A DNA stretch of 64,000 nt from Mesorhizobium sp. M00.F.Ca.ET.216.01.1.1 (GCF_004010325.2 NZ_SADR02000021.1:1-64000), one strand, 5' to 3'; shown: positions 25,057 through 33,225, counted from the stretch's first letter. Numbers and translations are program-made. Notes: a model not told the origin generated them from the letters alone.

Positions 25057-25302
25057 ATGGCGCCCGAAGTTGAACGCGAAGAAAATCCAGACGCTGCTCC
25101 CGAACTGGCGCGGCGCGACTTCATTAAAGGGATAGGCAAATTCGCGGCCGTTACGCCCGCGACCGTGACGATGTTGCTCGAGGTCAGCATGAACTCGCCC
25201 GCTGTGGCGGCGTCAGGCGGCAAGCCCGGCTGGGGATTTGGCACCAGTAACCCTCCTCACAACGGACCTCCAGGACTCCTCAAAAAGCCGTCGAGACCGT
25301 AG
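25057..25302 (+). CDS. Small protein with twin-arginine-like N-terminal region
   Basis: The 81-aa product has RRDFIKGIGKFAAVTPATV near residue 19, a twin-arginine pattern followed by a weakly hydrophobic stretch ending VAASGG. The tail is Gly/Pro-rich (KPGWGFGTSNPPHNGPPG). Small proteins of this plan occur widely in alphaproteobacteria with no known role. ACGAAGGAGCGAGCCT precedes the ATG. Whether it is exported by Tat or only anchored is unclear. Confidence 0.6.
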   Translation: MAPEVEREENPDAAPELARRDFIKGIGKFAAVTPATVTMLLEVSMNSPAVAASGGKPGWGFGTSNPPHNGPPGLLKKPSRP

Positions 25303-25415
25303 CCCTCGAACGGCTGTGGCGTTGCCGGCGATTTTCGCAGGCACGCTGCCTTTTGCTGGCGATCCGGCTTCGACCCGTCGTCACACGTGGCGAAGAACCC
25401 CTCGGAGTTACTGGT

Positions 25416-26384
25416 ATGTTGGTGGAACGGGAGGCTTGCCTCCGCATCTTGCGCTGTCCGCGGCACGGAGTGAAGCTCGTGCAGGCGGGCAGGGACAGCC
25501 TCGTATCTGACTGCCCAGATCCTAGCGAGGCTTTGGAATATCCGGTAGTCGACCACACGCCCATTCTGATCGATTTTGAGGATTCGATCCTGGATCGGAA
25601 CGCTACCGTCGAAAGCGCGGGCAAAAGTGTGGTCGAGCGGAAGGACTACCGAGGCATCTTCCGTATTATCAAACATACGCTTTCGCCTCGAAAGGGCAGC
25701 ACGCGCGAGAACGTCTCCGCCCTGATGCGGGAACTGAAGAAGCGCGCTGCCCCGATACGAATGCTGATGGTCGGGGGCGGCAGCATCGGGCAGGGGATGC
25801 GACCCTTCTACGACGATCCCGATATCCAGATCTACGCATTCGACATCTACAAATCACCACTCGTCCAATTCATCGCGGATGCCCATCACGTTCCGCTGCC
25901 GGACCGATTCTTTGACGTCGTTGTGATCCAGGCCGTGCTCGAACACGTGCTGCGGCCGTCTGACGTGGTGGCGGAGATCTGGCGTGTTCTGAAGGATGAT
26001 GGGTTGGTCTATGCCGAAACGCCTTTCATGCAACAGGTGCATGAGGGAGCCTATGATTTCACCCGATTCACCGAAAGCGGGCATCGGTATCTGTTCAGAC
26101 GGTTCGACGTGATCCACTCCGGCGCCAGCGGCGGACCCGGTATTCAGTTCATGTGGTCGGTCGACTACCTTGCGCGGAGCGTTTTTCGCTCCAGAGCTGC
26201 TGGTAAATTGGCGAAGCTTGCGGTCTTCTGGGCGCAATATCTCGATAGGGTGGTGCCGTCGGACTACGCCGTCGATGGGGCCAGTGGGGTCTTCTTTCTC
26301 GGCCGCAAGGCGCAATCGGCGGTTCGCCCTTTCCAGATGGTTGAATACTATCAGGGCGCGCAGAAGCCACGCCGGCGAAGGTAG
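25416..26384 (+). CDS. SAM-dependent methyltransferase with Trm112-like N-terminal segment
   Basis: The product (322 aa from this start) has an N-terminal segment CLRILRCPRHGVKLVQAGRDSLVSDCP and YPVVDHTPILI, which resembles the Trm112/UPF0434 zinc-ribbon-like module. A class I methyltransferase follows (about 125-240): MLMVGGGSIGQGM, IYAFDIYKSPLVQFIADAHHVPLPD, FDVVVIQAVLEHVLRP and EIWRVLKDDGLVYAETPFMQQVHEGAYDFTRFT. The last motif is common in methyltransferases of glycan clusters. The frame opens at 25353 and the start is uncertain. Its substrate is unknown. It is not in an operon. Confidence 0.72.
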   Translation: MLVEREACLRILRCPRHGVKLVQAGRDSLVSDCPDPSEALEYPVVDHTPILIDFEDSILDRNATVESAGKSVVERKDYRGIFRIIKHTLSPRKGSTRENVSALMRELKKRAAPIRMLMVGGGSIGQGMRPFYDDPDIQIYAFDIYKSPLVQFIADAHHVPLPDRFFDVVVIQAVLEHVLRPSDVVAEIWRVLKDDGLVYAETPFMQQVHEGAYDFTRFTESGHRYLFRRFDVIHSGASGGPGIQFMWSVDYLARSVFRSRAAGKLAKLAVFWAQYLDRVVPSDYAVDGASGVFFLGRKAQSAVRPFQMVEYYQGAQKPRRRR

Positions 26385-26405
26385 AGAGATTCTCGGCGGG
26401 TCTGG

Positions 26406-26705
26406 TCAGAACAGAGAGCCGGTCATTTCATCGAACATGCTCACAACCGGGGTCCGCTTCGTGGCTCTGAGGAGCCTCTGCTCTCGTGCGGCGCTCTTGA
26501 ATGCCTGTAGGGCAACTTCGGGTTTGCAACTGCCGTCTCTTGCCGCGGCAATGAGCCGTTCAGCCTCCAGAAAAAGATGGCAGTCCTTGCTGTGCCACTT
26601 GCGATCAAGGGCTTTCGCTGCATCGCAGATCGATGAAACGATCATCGAGCTTCCATCTGCGAACCGGATGGTGACGGGCAGGAATTTGCCCTTTTGGCGT
26701 GACAT
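26406..26705 (-). CDS. DUF982 domain protein
   Basis: A 99-aa protein. LPVTIRFADGSSMIVSSICDAAKALDRKW followed by about 45 residues ending in ALQAFKSAAREQRLL is the DUF982 pattern, a small family almost confined to Rhizobiales. ATG 26705 is preceded by AGGAGGGCGG. No function is known. A second DUF982 gene occurs at 42712-42960. It follows a small gene at 26825 on the same strand with a 119-bp gap. Confidence 0.72.
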   Translation of the reverse strand: MSRQKGKFLPVTIRFADGSSMIVSSICDAAKALDRKWHSKDCHLFLEAERLIAAARDGSCKPEVALQAFKSAAREQRLLRATKRTPVVSMFDEMTGSLF

Positions 26706-26824
26706 CCGCCCTCCTGCCTGCCCACCGATCGAACTCTCTGCACCGAGACAGGCCGCCGACCGGCGCCGCGACGGTAACGATGGGAAAGCAGGTTTCCCGG
26801 CAGGACGCGGACGTGAAGGCATAG

Positions 26825-27013
26825 CTATTCGTCCTTGGATTTCTCGCTGTCCAAGGCAGAGAGTTTCCGCGTGGCTTCATCGGCTGCAACCCCGATCAGC
26901 GCGTCGAATTCGGGGATTTCATCAATATGACCGCCCGAGGCGACGGATCGTCGAATGTGAAGCAGCAGCGATCTCGCCTTACGCAGGACGCCGGACAGGT
27001 TGTTTTTGTCCAT
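26825..27013 (-). CDS. Small hypothetical protein
   Basis: A 62-aa acidic, helix-rich product (NNLSGVLRKARSLLLHIRRSVAS, then EIPEFDALIGVAADEATRKLSAL). GAGG stands seven bases upstream of ATG 27013. I do not recognise the family. Its promoter region carries an 18-bp block identical to one upstream of the Crp/Fnr gene at 41499. Confidence 0.45.
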   Translation of the reverse strand: MDKNNLSGVLRKARSLLLHIRRSVASGGHIDEIPEFDALIGVAADEATRKLSALDSEKSKDE

Positions 27014-27070
27014 GGCTCGCCTCATCGCAAGATTGGTCGAGAGGCCGCCCGCAGGCTGTTCTTGCCCAAA

Positions 27071-27116
27071 TGTACGTTTGTTCCTCTGCAAGAGAAATGT
27101 CGGAAACGTACAAAGC
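27071..27116 (-). promoter_or_regulatory. Inverted repeat and shared 18-bp motif upstream of small gene
   Basis: TGTACGTTT (27071-27079) and AAACGTACA (27104-27112) are perfect inverted repeats. The minus strand of 27099-27116 reads GCTTTGTACGTTTCCGAC, identical to 41295-41312 on the plus strand upstream of another gene. The identity over 18 bases and the similar position before a start suggest a common regulator. Confidence 0.45.
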
Positions 27117-27232
27117 TCGATGTACCATAACGAGCTTCTTTCGATTTGGTTGCCGCGCAGCTGGTTGGCGAAGGCGATTTTGACGCAGGCTCAAAACCGT
27201 CAGACCCGCTGGTTTCGGCGATCTTCCGATCG

Positions 27233-27264
27233 GCCCGCGTCCCTCCTGCAAGGGCGCGGGCTTT
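27233..27264 (+). terminator. Intrinsic terminator in otherwise empty region
   Basis: GCCCGCG-T-CCCT (27233-27244) pairs with AGGGCGCGGGC (27251-27261), followed by TTTG. It lies in 27014-27364, where I see no protein gene, and no annotated plus-strand gene ends here. A similar terminator at 53738-53769 is followed, like this one, by TGTACGGAAAT. An unannotated small RNA ending here is possible. Confidence 0.5.
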
Positions 27265-27364
27265 GTCGTGCATTGTACGGAAATAACCAACGGTGCGGCC
27301 CCGGAACAACCTTGCCGCGGATGTCGTTGGTGCGCTGATCGGATTCCAGCCCACCCCTGTCCGG

Positions 27365-28015
27365 TCAATCCTGTGTCAGGCCCGCTGCTCTGCCCGGCAG
27401 CGGGCCATTTGCATGACGCCGGAGCCACTCCTGCACCTTGGTTTCTGCCTTGGTCGCATCCTCGCCGAGGATCGCCAGGCCGTCCAGTATGGTGGCATCG
27501 GGGCATAGTTCCTCGATATCACGCCGCGATCGCCCCAGGCCGCTGACGATGTAGGTGACGAACGGTGCAATTGTCTTGCCCGACAGGTCATGGCTGGACA
27601 GAAAGCTGCGCACAGGCGGCGTCAGCCTTACGTTCCACAGCGGCGAGCCGATGAAGATGACGTCATAGTTCCCAAGATTGTCGATCTTGGTCCGCAATGG
27701 CGGCTTGTAGTCGGACCGCTGTTCCTCGACATTTTGTGCTACAAGCGCGTCATAGTCGTCCGGATAGGGCTCCACTGTCTGGATCTCCGCCAGGTCGCCG
27801 CCGACCAGCCCGTGGATTTGAGTGGCGACGGTCCTGGTGTGGCCGGTGCGCGAATAATAGAGGATCAGAACCTTTCGTCCTGCAGATCCCTGTCCTGCCG
27901 GCTGCGCGAGGGCTTCTGGCGGCGCGGAAAAAAGGCCGCCGATGACAAGTCCGGAAATTGCCGTCCAGCAAGAGCCCAGGAATTGCCGTCGGGCTCTATC
28001 TTGTTGTTTGATCAT
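27365..28015 (-). CDS. Exported flavodoxin-family protein
   Basis: A 216-aa flavodoxin with an export signal. The N-terminus has RARRQFLGSCWTAISGLVIGG, a twin-arginine motif and hydrophobic core, ending near ALAQPA. The flavodoxin domain starts VLILYYSRTGHTRTVA, the phosphate-binding loop for FMN, and has NYDVIFIGSPLWNVRLTPP and FVTYIVSGLGRSRRDIEEL. Tat export suits a protein that binds FMN before translocation. It should act in the periplasm. It is the last gene of the LysR-controlled cupin-MFS-AKR operon. ATG 28015 lies within a REP-like palindrome, so its ribosome site is partly in the repeat. Confidence 0.82.
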   Translation of the reverse strand: MIKQQDRARRQFLGSCWTAISGLVIGGLFSAPPEALAQPAGQGSAGRKVLILYYSRTGHTRTVATQIHGLVGGDLAEIQTVEPYPDDYDALVAQNVEEQRSDYKPPLRTKIDNLGNYDVIFIGSPLWNVRLTPPVRSFLSSHDLSGKTIAPFVTYIVSGLGRSRRDIEELCPDATILDGLAILGEDATKAETKVQEWLRRHANGPLPGRAAGLTQD

Positions 28016-28059
28016 GATCTTTCCGAAAACCGGGTTCCACTTTTCGAGATCATGGTCTA
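28011..28059. repeat. Rhizobial REP-like palindrome between flavodoxin and AKR genes
   Basis: ATCATGATCTTTCCGAAAAC followed by CGGGTTCCACTTTTCG and AGATCATGGTCTAG is the common GATCATG...CCGGTTTTCGG...GATCATGC type of repeat found in very many copies in Hyphomicrobiales. Outer and inner parts pair as a hairpin. Here it fills the gap between the aldo/keto reductase stop and the flavodoxin start and overlaps that start codon. Confidence 0.65.
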
Positions 28060-29052
28060 GCGTCCCGTCATATCCAGCACCGCCTGAGGCAGGCGCGCGC
28101 CCTGCAGCGTGATGCGGGAAGCGGCCTCGTCGATACCCCTGAGCTCTTCCGGCGTGAGGCCGATGGCAACGGCCCCGAGGTTTTCCTCCAACCGATGCGG
28201 CTTGGTGGTGCCGGGGATCGGAACGATCCACGGCTTCTGCGCCAGCAGCCAGGCAAGGGCGATCTGAGCCGGGGTGGCGTCCTTCAGTGCCGCAACGTTG
28301 CGCAGCAGATCGACCAGCGCCACGTTCGCTTTGAGCGCCTCGGGCGCAAAGCGAGGAACGGCGGCGCGGAAGTCGGACCTGTCGAACCTGGTGTTCTCAT
28401 CCATTTTGCCGGTGAGGAAGCCTGCCCCCAGCGGGCTGAAGGGGACGAAACCGATGCCGAGTTCCTCCAGTGTCGGCAGGATCTCCGCCTCAGGTCCCCG
28501 GTACCACAGCGAATATTCGCTCTGCACCGCTGTCACAGAGTGGACGGCATGAGCGCGCCGAATGGTCTGTGCTGCGGCTTCGGAGAGCCCGAAATGCCTG
28601 ACCTTGCCGTCCCGGACCAGATCCTTGATCGCGCCCGCGACATCCTCGATCGGCACATCAGGGTCGACGCGATGCTGGTAGAACAGGTCGATTCGATCGG
28701 TCTTGAGCCGCCTGAGCGAAGCCTCGGCAACCGCCTTGATATGGTCCGGCCTGCTGTTCAGACCTCCGCTGCGTTGTCCCGTCTTGAGGTCGATGTCGAA
28801 GCCGAACTTGGTGGCGATCACCACTTTGTCCCGCAACGGCGCCAGCGCTTCGCCAACCAGTTCCTCGTTGACGAACGGACCATAAGACTCGGCCGTGTCG
28901 AACAACGTCACGCCATGGTCCACAGCCCCACGTATGAGGGAGATCATATCGCCCCTGCCGGCCGGCGGACCATAGGCCGAGGTCATGCTCATGCAGCCGA
29001 GCCCGAGGGCCGAGACTTCCAGGTCGCTGGTTCCAAGTATGCGTTTATGCAT
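28057..29052 (-). CDS. Aldo/keto reductase
   Basis: A 331-aa NADPH-dependent reductase of the AKR superfamily (YajO/Tas-like). It begins KRILGTSDLEVSALGLGCMSMT. It has the catalytic tetrad in the usual places: Asp and Tyr in LFDTAESYGP, Lys in VIATKFGF and His in LFYQHRVDP. The cofactor end block is PIPGTTKPHRLEENLGA. The substrate is probably a carbonyl or quinone compound. It lies in the LysR-controlled operon, 43 bp from the MFS gene. Confidence 0.92.
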   Translation of the reverse strand: MHKRILGTSDLEVSALGLGCMSMTSAYGPPAGRGDMISLIRGAVDHGVTLFDTAESYGPFVNEELVGEALAPLRDKVVIATKFGFDIDLKTGQRSGGLNSRPDHIKAVAEASLRRLKTDRIDLFYQHRVDPDVPIEDVAGAIKDLVRDGKVRHFGLSEAAAQTIRRAHAVHSVTAVQSEYSLWYRGPEAEILPTLEELGIGFVPFSPLGAGFLTGKMDENTRFDRSDFRAAVPRFAPEALKANVALVDLLRNVAALKDATPAQIALAWLLAQKPWIVPIPGTTKPHRLEENLGAVAIGLTPEELRGIDEAASRITLQGARLPQAVLDMTGR

Positions 29053-29095
29053 TGGGATCGCTCCTTGTTGGGGCAGGCGACGGCCGCCTCACCGG

Positions 29096-30523
29096 TCAAT
29101 CCTGTATGGTTGATGCGATTGGCGGCCGAACAGCCATGTGCGGCCGGACGATCAGGGTGAAGACGAGAACCAGCGCCAGCACGAGCATGACGCCGCCGCC
29201 AGTGATCGCGGTCGCGATCTGATGTGCCAACAGCTCTCGGCCTTCAATTGCCCCGGTCCGGGCCGCGGCGAAAACAACCACCAGGATGGCGAGGCCTAGC
29301 GAGCCGCCGAGTTGGTGGGCAACGTTGACCAGTCCCGACGCTGCGCCTGCGTCCTTGTCGGCAACACCGGCGACCCCCGCTACCGTGAGCGGACCGAGGG
29401 CAAAGCCGTTGCCGAAACCGATCAGGATCATCGGTAGCGCGATGCCTGCCAAATAGCCGGTTTCCGCATCTGCCCTGCCCAGCCAGAGCATCCCAGCGGC
29501 CAAGAACGCCAGCGCTAAGGTCAGCAGGCCTCCGTTGCCTAGACGCCGGGTGAAGGAAGGGACGGCCACGGCAGCGGCGAAGGTCGGAACCGTCATCGGC
29601 AGAAAACCGAGACCCGCCTGGAGTGGCGTGTATCCCAGAACGCCCTGCATCAGTTGGGTCGTGAAAAAGAAGAAGCCCATTACTGAGCCCACGAACAGCA
29701 TGCGTGCGACGTACGCTCCTGAGCGTTCGCGGCTCGCAAAAAGCCAAAGCGGCAGGATCGGCTGTGGGACGCGCCTTTCGTTGACAACGAAGACGGCGAG
29801 AAAGAACAGGCCGGCGGCGACCGCTGACAGGGTCAAGGCATCGCTCCACCCCGCTTCGGCGGACCGAACCATTCCATAGACGAGCATCGTCATACCGAGG
29901 GTGGAACTGACTGCGCCGACGACATCGAAGGCGCCCGACCTCCGTTCCGTTTCCCTCAGGATGCTGCGCGCAGCAAGCATCAGGGCGATGCCGATGGGCA
30001 CGTTCATGAAGAATCCGACGCGCCAGGAAATCCAGTCCGCGAACAGGCCTCCGAGCACGAGCCCCAGGCTCGACCCGACCCCGGCCACCATGGAGTAGTA
30101 AGCCAATGCGCGGGTTCGCGCGGCGCCTTCGGGAAAATTCGTCGAGAGCAGGGCAAGCACCGTCGGCGCCAGGATCGCCGCGCCGACGCCCTGCACGGCG
30201 CGCGCGGCGAGCAGCCAGGCCGGCATCTGGGCCAGGCCGATGGCAAGCGACGCGGCCGTGAAGAGCCCCAGTCCGATCAGGAACATACGTCGCCGCCCGA
30301 AGACGTCGCCGGCGCGTGCGCCGAGCATCAGCAAGCCGCCGAAGCTCAACATGTAGACGGTCTGTACCCAGGACAGGCCGGTGGCGGAAAAAGCGAGATC
30401 CTCACGGATCTTCGGCAGGCCGGTGATGGCGATCGAAATGTCCAGCACGATCATCAGATAGCTGGTGAGCACGATCGCGAGCACGGCCGTCTTGTTGGGG
30501 ACGGAAGGGGCGGTCATCGTCAT
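29096..30523 (-). CDS. MFS transporter, DHA2 (EmrB/QacA) type
   Basis: An inner-membrane proton antiporter of 475 aa with fourteen predicted helices, typical of drug exporters of the DHA2 family. LDISIAITGLPKIREDLAFSATGLSWVQTVYML and the GARAGDVFGRRRMFLIG loop (motif A) are clear; VQGVGAAILAPTVLALL is motif C-like. ATG 30523 overlaps the cupin stop by 4 bp, and the longer frame would read through the cupin gene. It likely exports a toxic compound that induces the operon. Confidence 0.9.
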   Translation of the reverse strand: MTMTAPSVPNKTAVLAIVLTSYLMIVLDISIAITGLPKIREDLAFSATGLSWVQTVYMLSFGGLLMLGARAGDVFGRRRMFLIGLGLFTAASLAIGLAQMPAWLLAARAVQGVGAAILAPTVLALLSTNFPEGAARTRALAYYSMVAGVGSSLGLVLGGLFADWISWRVGFFMNVPIGIALMLAARSILRETERRSGAFDVVGAVSSTLGMTMLVYGMVRSAEAGWSDALTLSAVAAGLFFLAVFVVNERRVPQPILPLWLFASRERSGAYVARMLFVGSVMGFFFFTTQLMQGVLGYTPLQAGLGFLPMTVPTFAAAVAVPSFTRRLGNGGLLTLALAFLAAGMLWLGRADAETGYLAGIALPMILIGFGNGFALGPLTVAGVAGVADKDAGAASGLVNVAHQLGGSLGLAILVVVFAAARTGAIEGRELLAHQIATAITGGGVMLVLALVLVFTLIVRPHMAVRPPIASTIQD

Positions 30524-30933
30524 GCGCGCTCCGCCGTCGAGCCGGCGTATTGCTCGTCGCTGACATGCTCCATCCAGTCGACGGCCTTGCCGTCGAGCGC
30601 CTCCTGGATGGCGATGTGCGTCATCGCCGTGGTCGCCGCCGCTCCATGCCAATGCTTCTCGCCGGGCTCGAACCAGACAACATCACCTGGCCGGATTTCC
30701 TCGACCGGACCGCCCCAGCGCTGGACGCAGCCGCAGCCGGCGGTGACGATCAGAACCTGCCCCAGCGGGTGGGTGTGCCATGCGGTGCGTGCGCCGGGCT
30801 CGAAGGTGACGGCGTTGCCGGCCGCGAGCGCGGGCGCCTTTACCGGAAACAGCGGGTCGATGCGGACCGTCCCGGTGAACCATTCCGCCGGCCCCTTGCC
30901 GGACGGCTGGGAGCCACTTCTCTTGATTTCCAT
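30520..30933 (-). CDS. Small cupin protein
   Basis: A single-domain cupin of 137 aa. Motif 1 is GARTAWHTHPLGQVLIVTAGCG and motif 2 is IRPGDVVWFEPGEKHWHGA, with the usual His/Glu metal ligands. IKRSGSQPSGKGPAEWFTGTVRIDPLF is the start of the YhhW/carboxymuconolactone-associated cupin group that is often found beside flavodoxin and AKR genes. It is the first gene of the operon. The ATG at 30933 is preceded by a weak site; the longer frame lacks family similarity. Confidence 0.85.
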   Translation of the reverse strand: MEIKRSGSQPSGKGPAEWFTGTVRIDPLFPVKAPALAAGNAVTFEPGARTAWHTHPLGQVLIVTAGCGCVQRWGGPVEEIRPGDVVWFEPGEKHWHGAAATTAMTHIAIQEALDGKAVDWMEHVSDEQYAGSTAERA

Positions 30934-31007
30934 TGTCTTGATTCTTCTTGATTGCCGGCGTGACGGAAAAGCTGATCCGCTGCGCGTTTTCTGATGGTAC
31001 GAATTTA

Positions 31008-31021
31008 GCCGGTGCACCGGC
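31008..31021. promoter_or_regulatory. Perfect palindrome in the cupin-LysR divergent promoter
   Basis: GCCGGTGCACCGGC is a perfect 14-bp palindrome, flanked by AATTTA and ATGAAATT, which extend the dyad. It lies 75 bp from the cupin start and 50 bp from the lysR start, where a LysR-type regulator would bind to control both directions. Confidence 0.5.
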
Positions 31022-31070
31022 ATGAAATTAGAGGGTAGAATGCGCATGAAGTTATGAGATGGATTCATGA

Positions 31071-31964
31071 ATGCCACGCGCGAACGTCAACGACCTCATC
31101 GCCTTCCTGGCCGTCGCGAAGGAACGAAGTTTCACCAGGGCGGCTGCCAAACTAGGCGTCTCGCAGTCAGCGCTCAGCCATACGGTCCGGGGACTTGAAG
31201 AGCGGCTCGGGCTGCGGCTGCTGACCCGCACCACGCGCAGCGTCGCGCCGACGGAGGCGGGCGAGCGCCTACTTCAGACCCTTGGTCCGCGGTTCGAGGA
31301 GATCGAGAGCGAGCTCGCCGCGCTGAGCGAGCTGCGCGACAAGCCCGCCGGCACCATCCGCATCACCGCGGGCGAGCATGCGGCCGATGCGGTCCTGTGG
31401 CCGGCATTGGCTAAATTGCTGCCCGGCTACCCCGACATAAAGGTCGAGATCATCGTCGACTATGGCCTCACCGATATCGTGGCGGAGCGCTATGACGCCG
31501 GCGTTCGTCTCGGCGAGCAGGTGGCGAAGGACATGATCGCCGTGCGCATCGGTCCTGATATGCGCATGGCAGTCGTCGGCGCGCCCGCCTATTTCGCCAG
31601 ACGCAAGCGGCCGCAGGCCCCGCAGGACCTGACGGCGCACGACTGCATCAATATCCGCTTGCCGACCTATGGCGGGCTTTACGCCTGGGAGTTCGAAAAA
31701 ACCGGGCGCGAGCTCAAGGTGCGGGTGGAGGGGCAGTTTGTGTTCAACAACTCCTCCCTGAGGCTGAACGCGGCATTGGCCGGGTTCGGTCTGGCCTACC
31801 TGCCCGAAGACCAGGTGCGGGCGCACCTCACGGACGGACGGCTGGTCCGGGTGCTTGCCGACTGGTGCCCACCCTTTCCGGGTTACCATCTCTATTACCC
31901 CAGCCGCAGGCAGCAATCGCCGGCCTTCGCCTTGCTCGTCGACGCGCTGCGGTACCGCGGTTGA
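31071..31964 (+). CDS. LysR family transcriptional regulator
   Basis: A 297-aa LysR-type regulator. The HTH segment is LIAFLAVAKERSFTRAAAKLGVSQSALSHTVRGLEERLGLRLLTRTTRSV. The C-terminal effector domain (about 92-295) shows ITAGEHAADAVLWPALAKLL and GLAYLPEDQV. It is transcribed away from the cupin-MFS-AKR-flavodoxin operon with a 137-bp shared promoter region, the classic arrangement for LysR control of the neighbouring operon. The likely inducer is a quinone, phenolic or other electrophile, judged from the target genes. Confidence 0.92.
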   Translation: MPRANVNDLIAFLAVAKERSFTRAAAKLGVSQSALSHTVRGLEERLGLRLLTRTTRSVAPTEAGERLLQTLGPRFEEIESELAALSELRDKPAGTIRITAGEHAADAVLWPALAKLLPGYPDIKVEIIVDYGLTDIVAERYDAGVRLGEQVAKDMIAVRIGPDMRMAVVGAPAYFARRKRPQAPQDLTAHDCINIRLPTYGGLYAWEFEKTGRELKVRVEGQFVFNNSSLRLNAALAGFGLAYLPEDQVRAHLTDGRLVRVLADWCPPFPGYHLYYPSRRQQSPAFALLVDALRYRG

Positions 31965-32063
31965 GCTGAAACTGAAAAAGGCGCCAAATGCGAATACGCA
32001 GTTGACCTGGCCCTTGGGTCCGCCCCGATAGGGAGAGCGGTCAACGAACGACGAGGTGATTCC

Positions 32064-32912
32064 TTGACCCGGTCCGCAGAATTTCTGAACCCTTCCGAGG
32101 CCGCCAGACGGCTCGGCGTTTCCACCAAGGCGCTGCGCCTTTACGAACAGCGCGGTCTGGTCGTTCCGGTTCGAACGGGCGCCAGATGGCGGACCTATGG
32201 CCCTTCGGAGATGGCTCGGGCTACCGAGATTGCAGCGCTGCGCGCGCTGGGCCTCAGCCTCACCCAGGTGGCGCAGGTGCTGAAAGGCGACCCCCAGTGC
32301 CTGGAGCCTGCCTTGGCCGCGCACCAGGCAGCGCTCGAAGGTCGGATCCGCCAGCTCTCCGATACCGTCGAGAAAGTTCGCAGCCTTCGGGCTGACCTTG
32401 CCCTGGGGCAAGCACCTGCTGCCGGAGATCTTGCGCGGCTGGTGCGACCAGCCGCCGAGATCAGCGTCGCCTTTGACCTTCCCTGGCCTTGGGGTGGCGA
32501 GAGATTCGAGCTGCGCGACATCCTGTCGCTGAATTACATCACCGGCCCGCTGGGATGCGGCAAGACACGGCTTGCCCAAGCCATCGCAGAGACTCTGCCT
32601 GACACTGATTTCCTGGGCCTGGAGCGGCTGGCGGACAGCGGCGCAGCGGCGCGGGCACGTCTGGACGCCGACCCGGCGCTGAAATCACGGGTAGACCGCG
32701 CCTTGGCCTGGCTCGTCGAGGACGGTGCTGTAGAGTCAGCTGCCCTGATCGCTCTTCTGCTCGGGATGGAAGCCAAAGACTCACCCATCCTCGTTGTCGA
32801 CATGGTGGAGCAGGGGCTGGACCAGGCATCGCAGGAAGCACTGATCGCTTACCTGCGTCAGCGTGGGCCAGGGGCCGCTCTTCTTGCTCACGCGCTCCTG
32901 CGCCATCCTTGA
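32064..32912 (+). CDS. MerR regulator fused to P-loop ATPase domain, C-terminus frameshifted
   Basis: The N-terminal part (about 1-75) is a MerR winged helix: LNPSEAARRLGVSTKALRLYEQRGLVVPVRTGARWRTY. A coiled coil follows (about 80-130). The rest is a nucleotide-binding domain with Walker A GPLGCGKTRLAQAI near residue 160, Walker B SPILVVDMVEQGLD and a D-loop-like QASQEALIAYL. TTG 32064 follows GAGGTGATTCC. The frame ends early at 32912. Frame +1 continues with sensible sequence (LLTRSCAILDMAAVGSDEAI) to 33093. One extra G in AGGGGCC near 32873-32876 would explain this. The intact protein would be about 342 aa. Its role is unknown. Confidence 0.75.
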   Translation: MTRSAEFLNPSEAARRLGVSTKALRLYEQRGLVVPVRTGARWRTYGPSEMARATEIAALRALGLSLTQVAQVLKGDPQCLEPALAAHQAALEGRIRQLSDTVEKVRSLRADLALGQAPAAGDLARLVRPAAEISVAFDLPWPWGGERFELRDILSLNYITGPLGCGKTRLAQAIAETLPDTDFLGLERLADSGAAARARLDADPALKSRVDRALAWLVEDGAVESAALIALLLGMEAKDSPILVVDMVEQGLDQASQEALIAYLRQRGPGAALLAHALLRHP

Positions 32913-33093
32913 CATGGCTGCGGTGGGAAGCGACGAGGCGATCATCCTGTGCCCCGCAAACCACAGCCCGCCGACCCGGGTCGCACCCTATCCGGGAGCT
33001 CCCGGCTACGAGTCCGTCGTCACCTGTCTGGCATCGCCCGAGGTACGCGCGCGAACGCAGGGTGTAGTCGCCTGGCGCCCGCAGGTGGCGTGA
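32863..33093 (+). pseudogene. Displaced C-terminal part of the MerR-ATPase gene (+1 frame)
   Basis: From about 32875 the +1 frame reads PLFLLTRSCAILDMAAVG and then DEAIILCPANHSPPTRVAPY and further to WRPQVA. The first part is the beta strand and switch expected right after the Walker B and D-loop of the upstream frame. There is no separate ribosome site, so this is the end of the same gene and not a new one. A sequencing error in a G run, a real mutation or programmed frameshifting are all possible. Confidence 0.6.
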
Positions 33094-33104
33094 GGCCAAA
33101 CCAA

Positions 33105-33136
33105 AGGCTGGCGATCCTGCGAAGGCACGCCAGCCT
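33105..33136 (+). terminator. Hairpin after the MerR-ATPase gene
   Basis: AGGCTGGCG (33105-33113) pairs with CGCCAGCCT (33128-33136), a perfect 9-bp stem 12 bp after the stop at 33093. It has no T tract, so a role in 3' end formation is tentative. Its position after 33093, and not after 32912, supports 33093 as the true gene end. Confidence 0.4.
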
Positions 33137-33225
33137 CTGGATCCAACCCCTCTGCCCAGTTTGCCCCCAGGGAAGACTTTGCAGTACCATCCTACTTGAT
33201 GTCGTTCGAACCGAAGAGAGCGACA

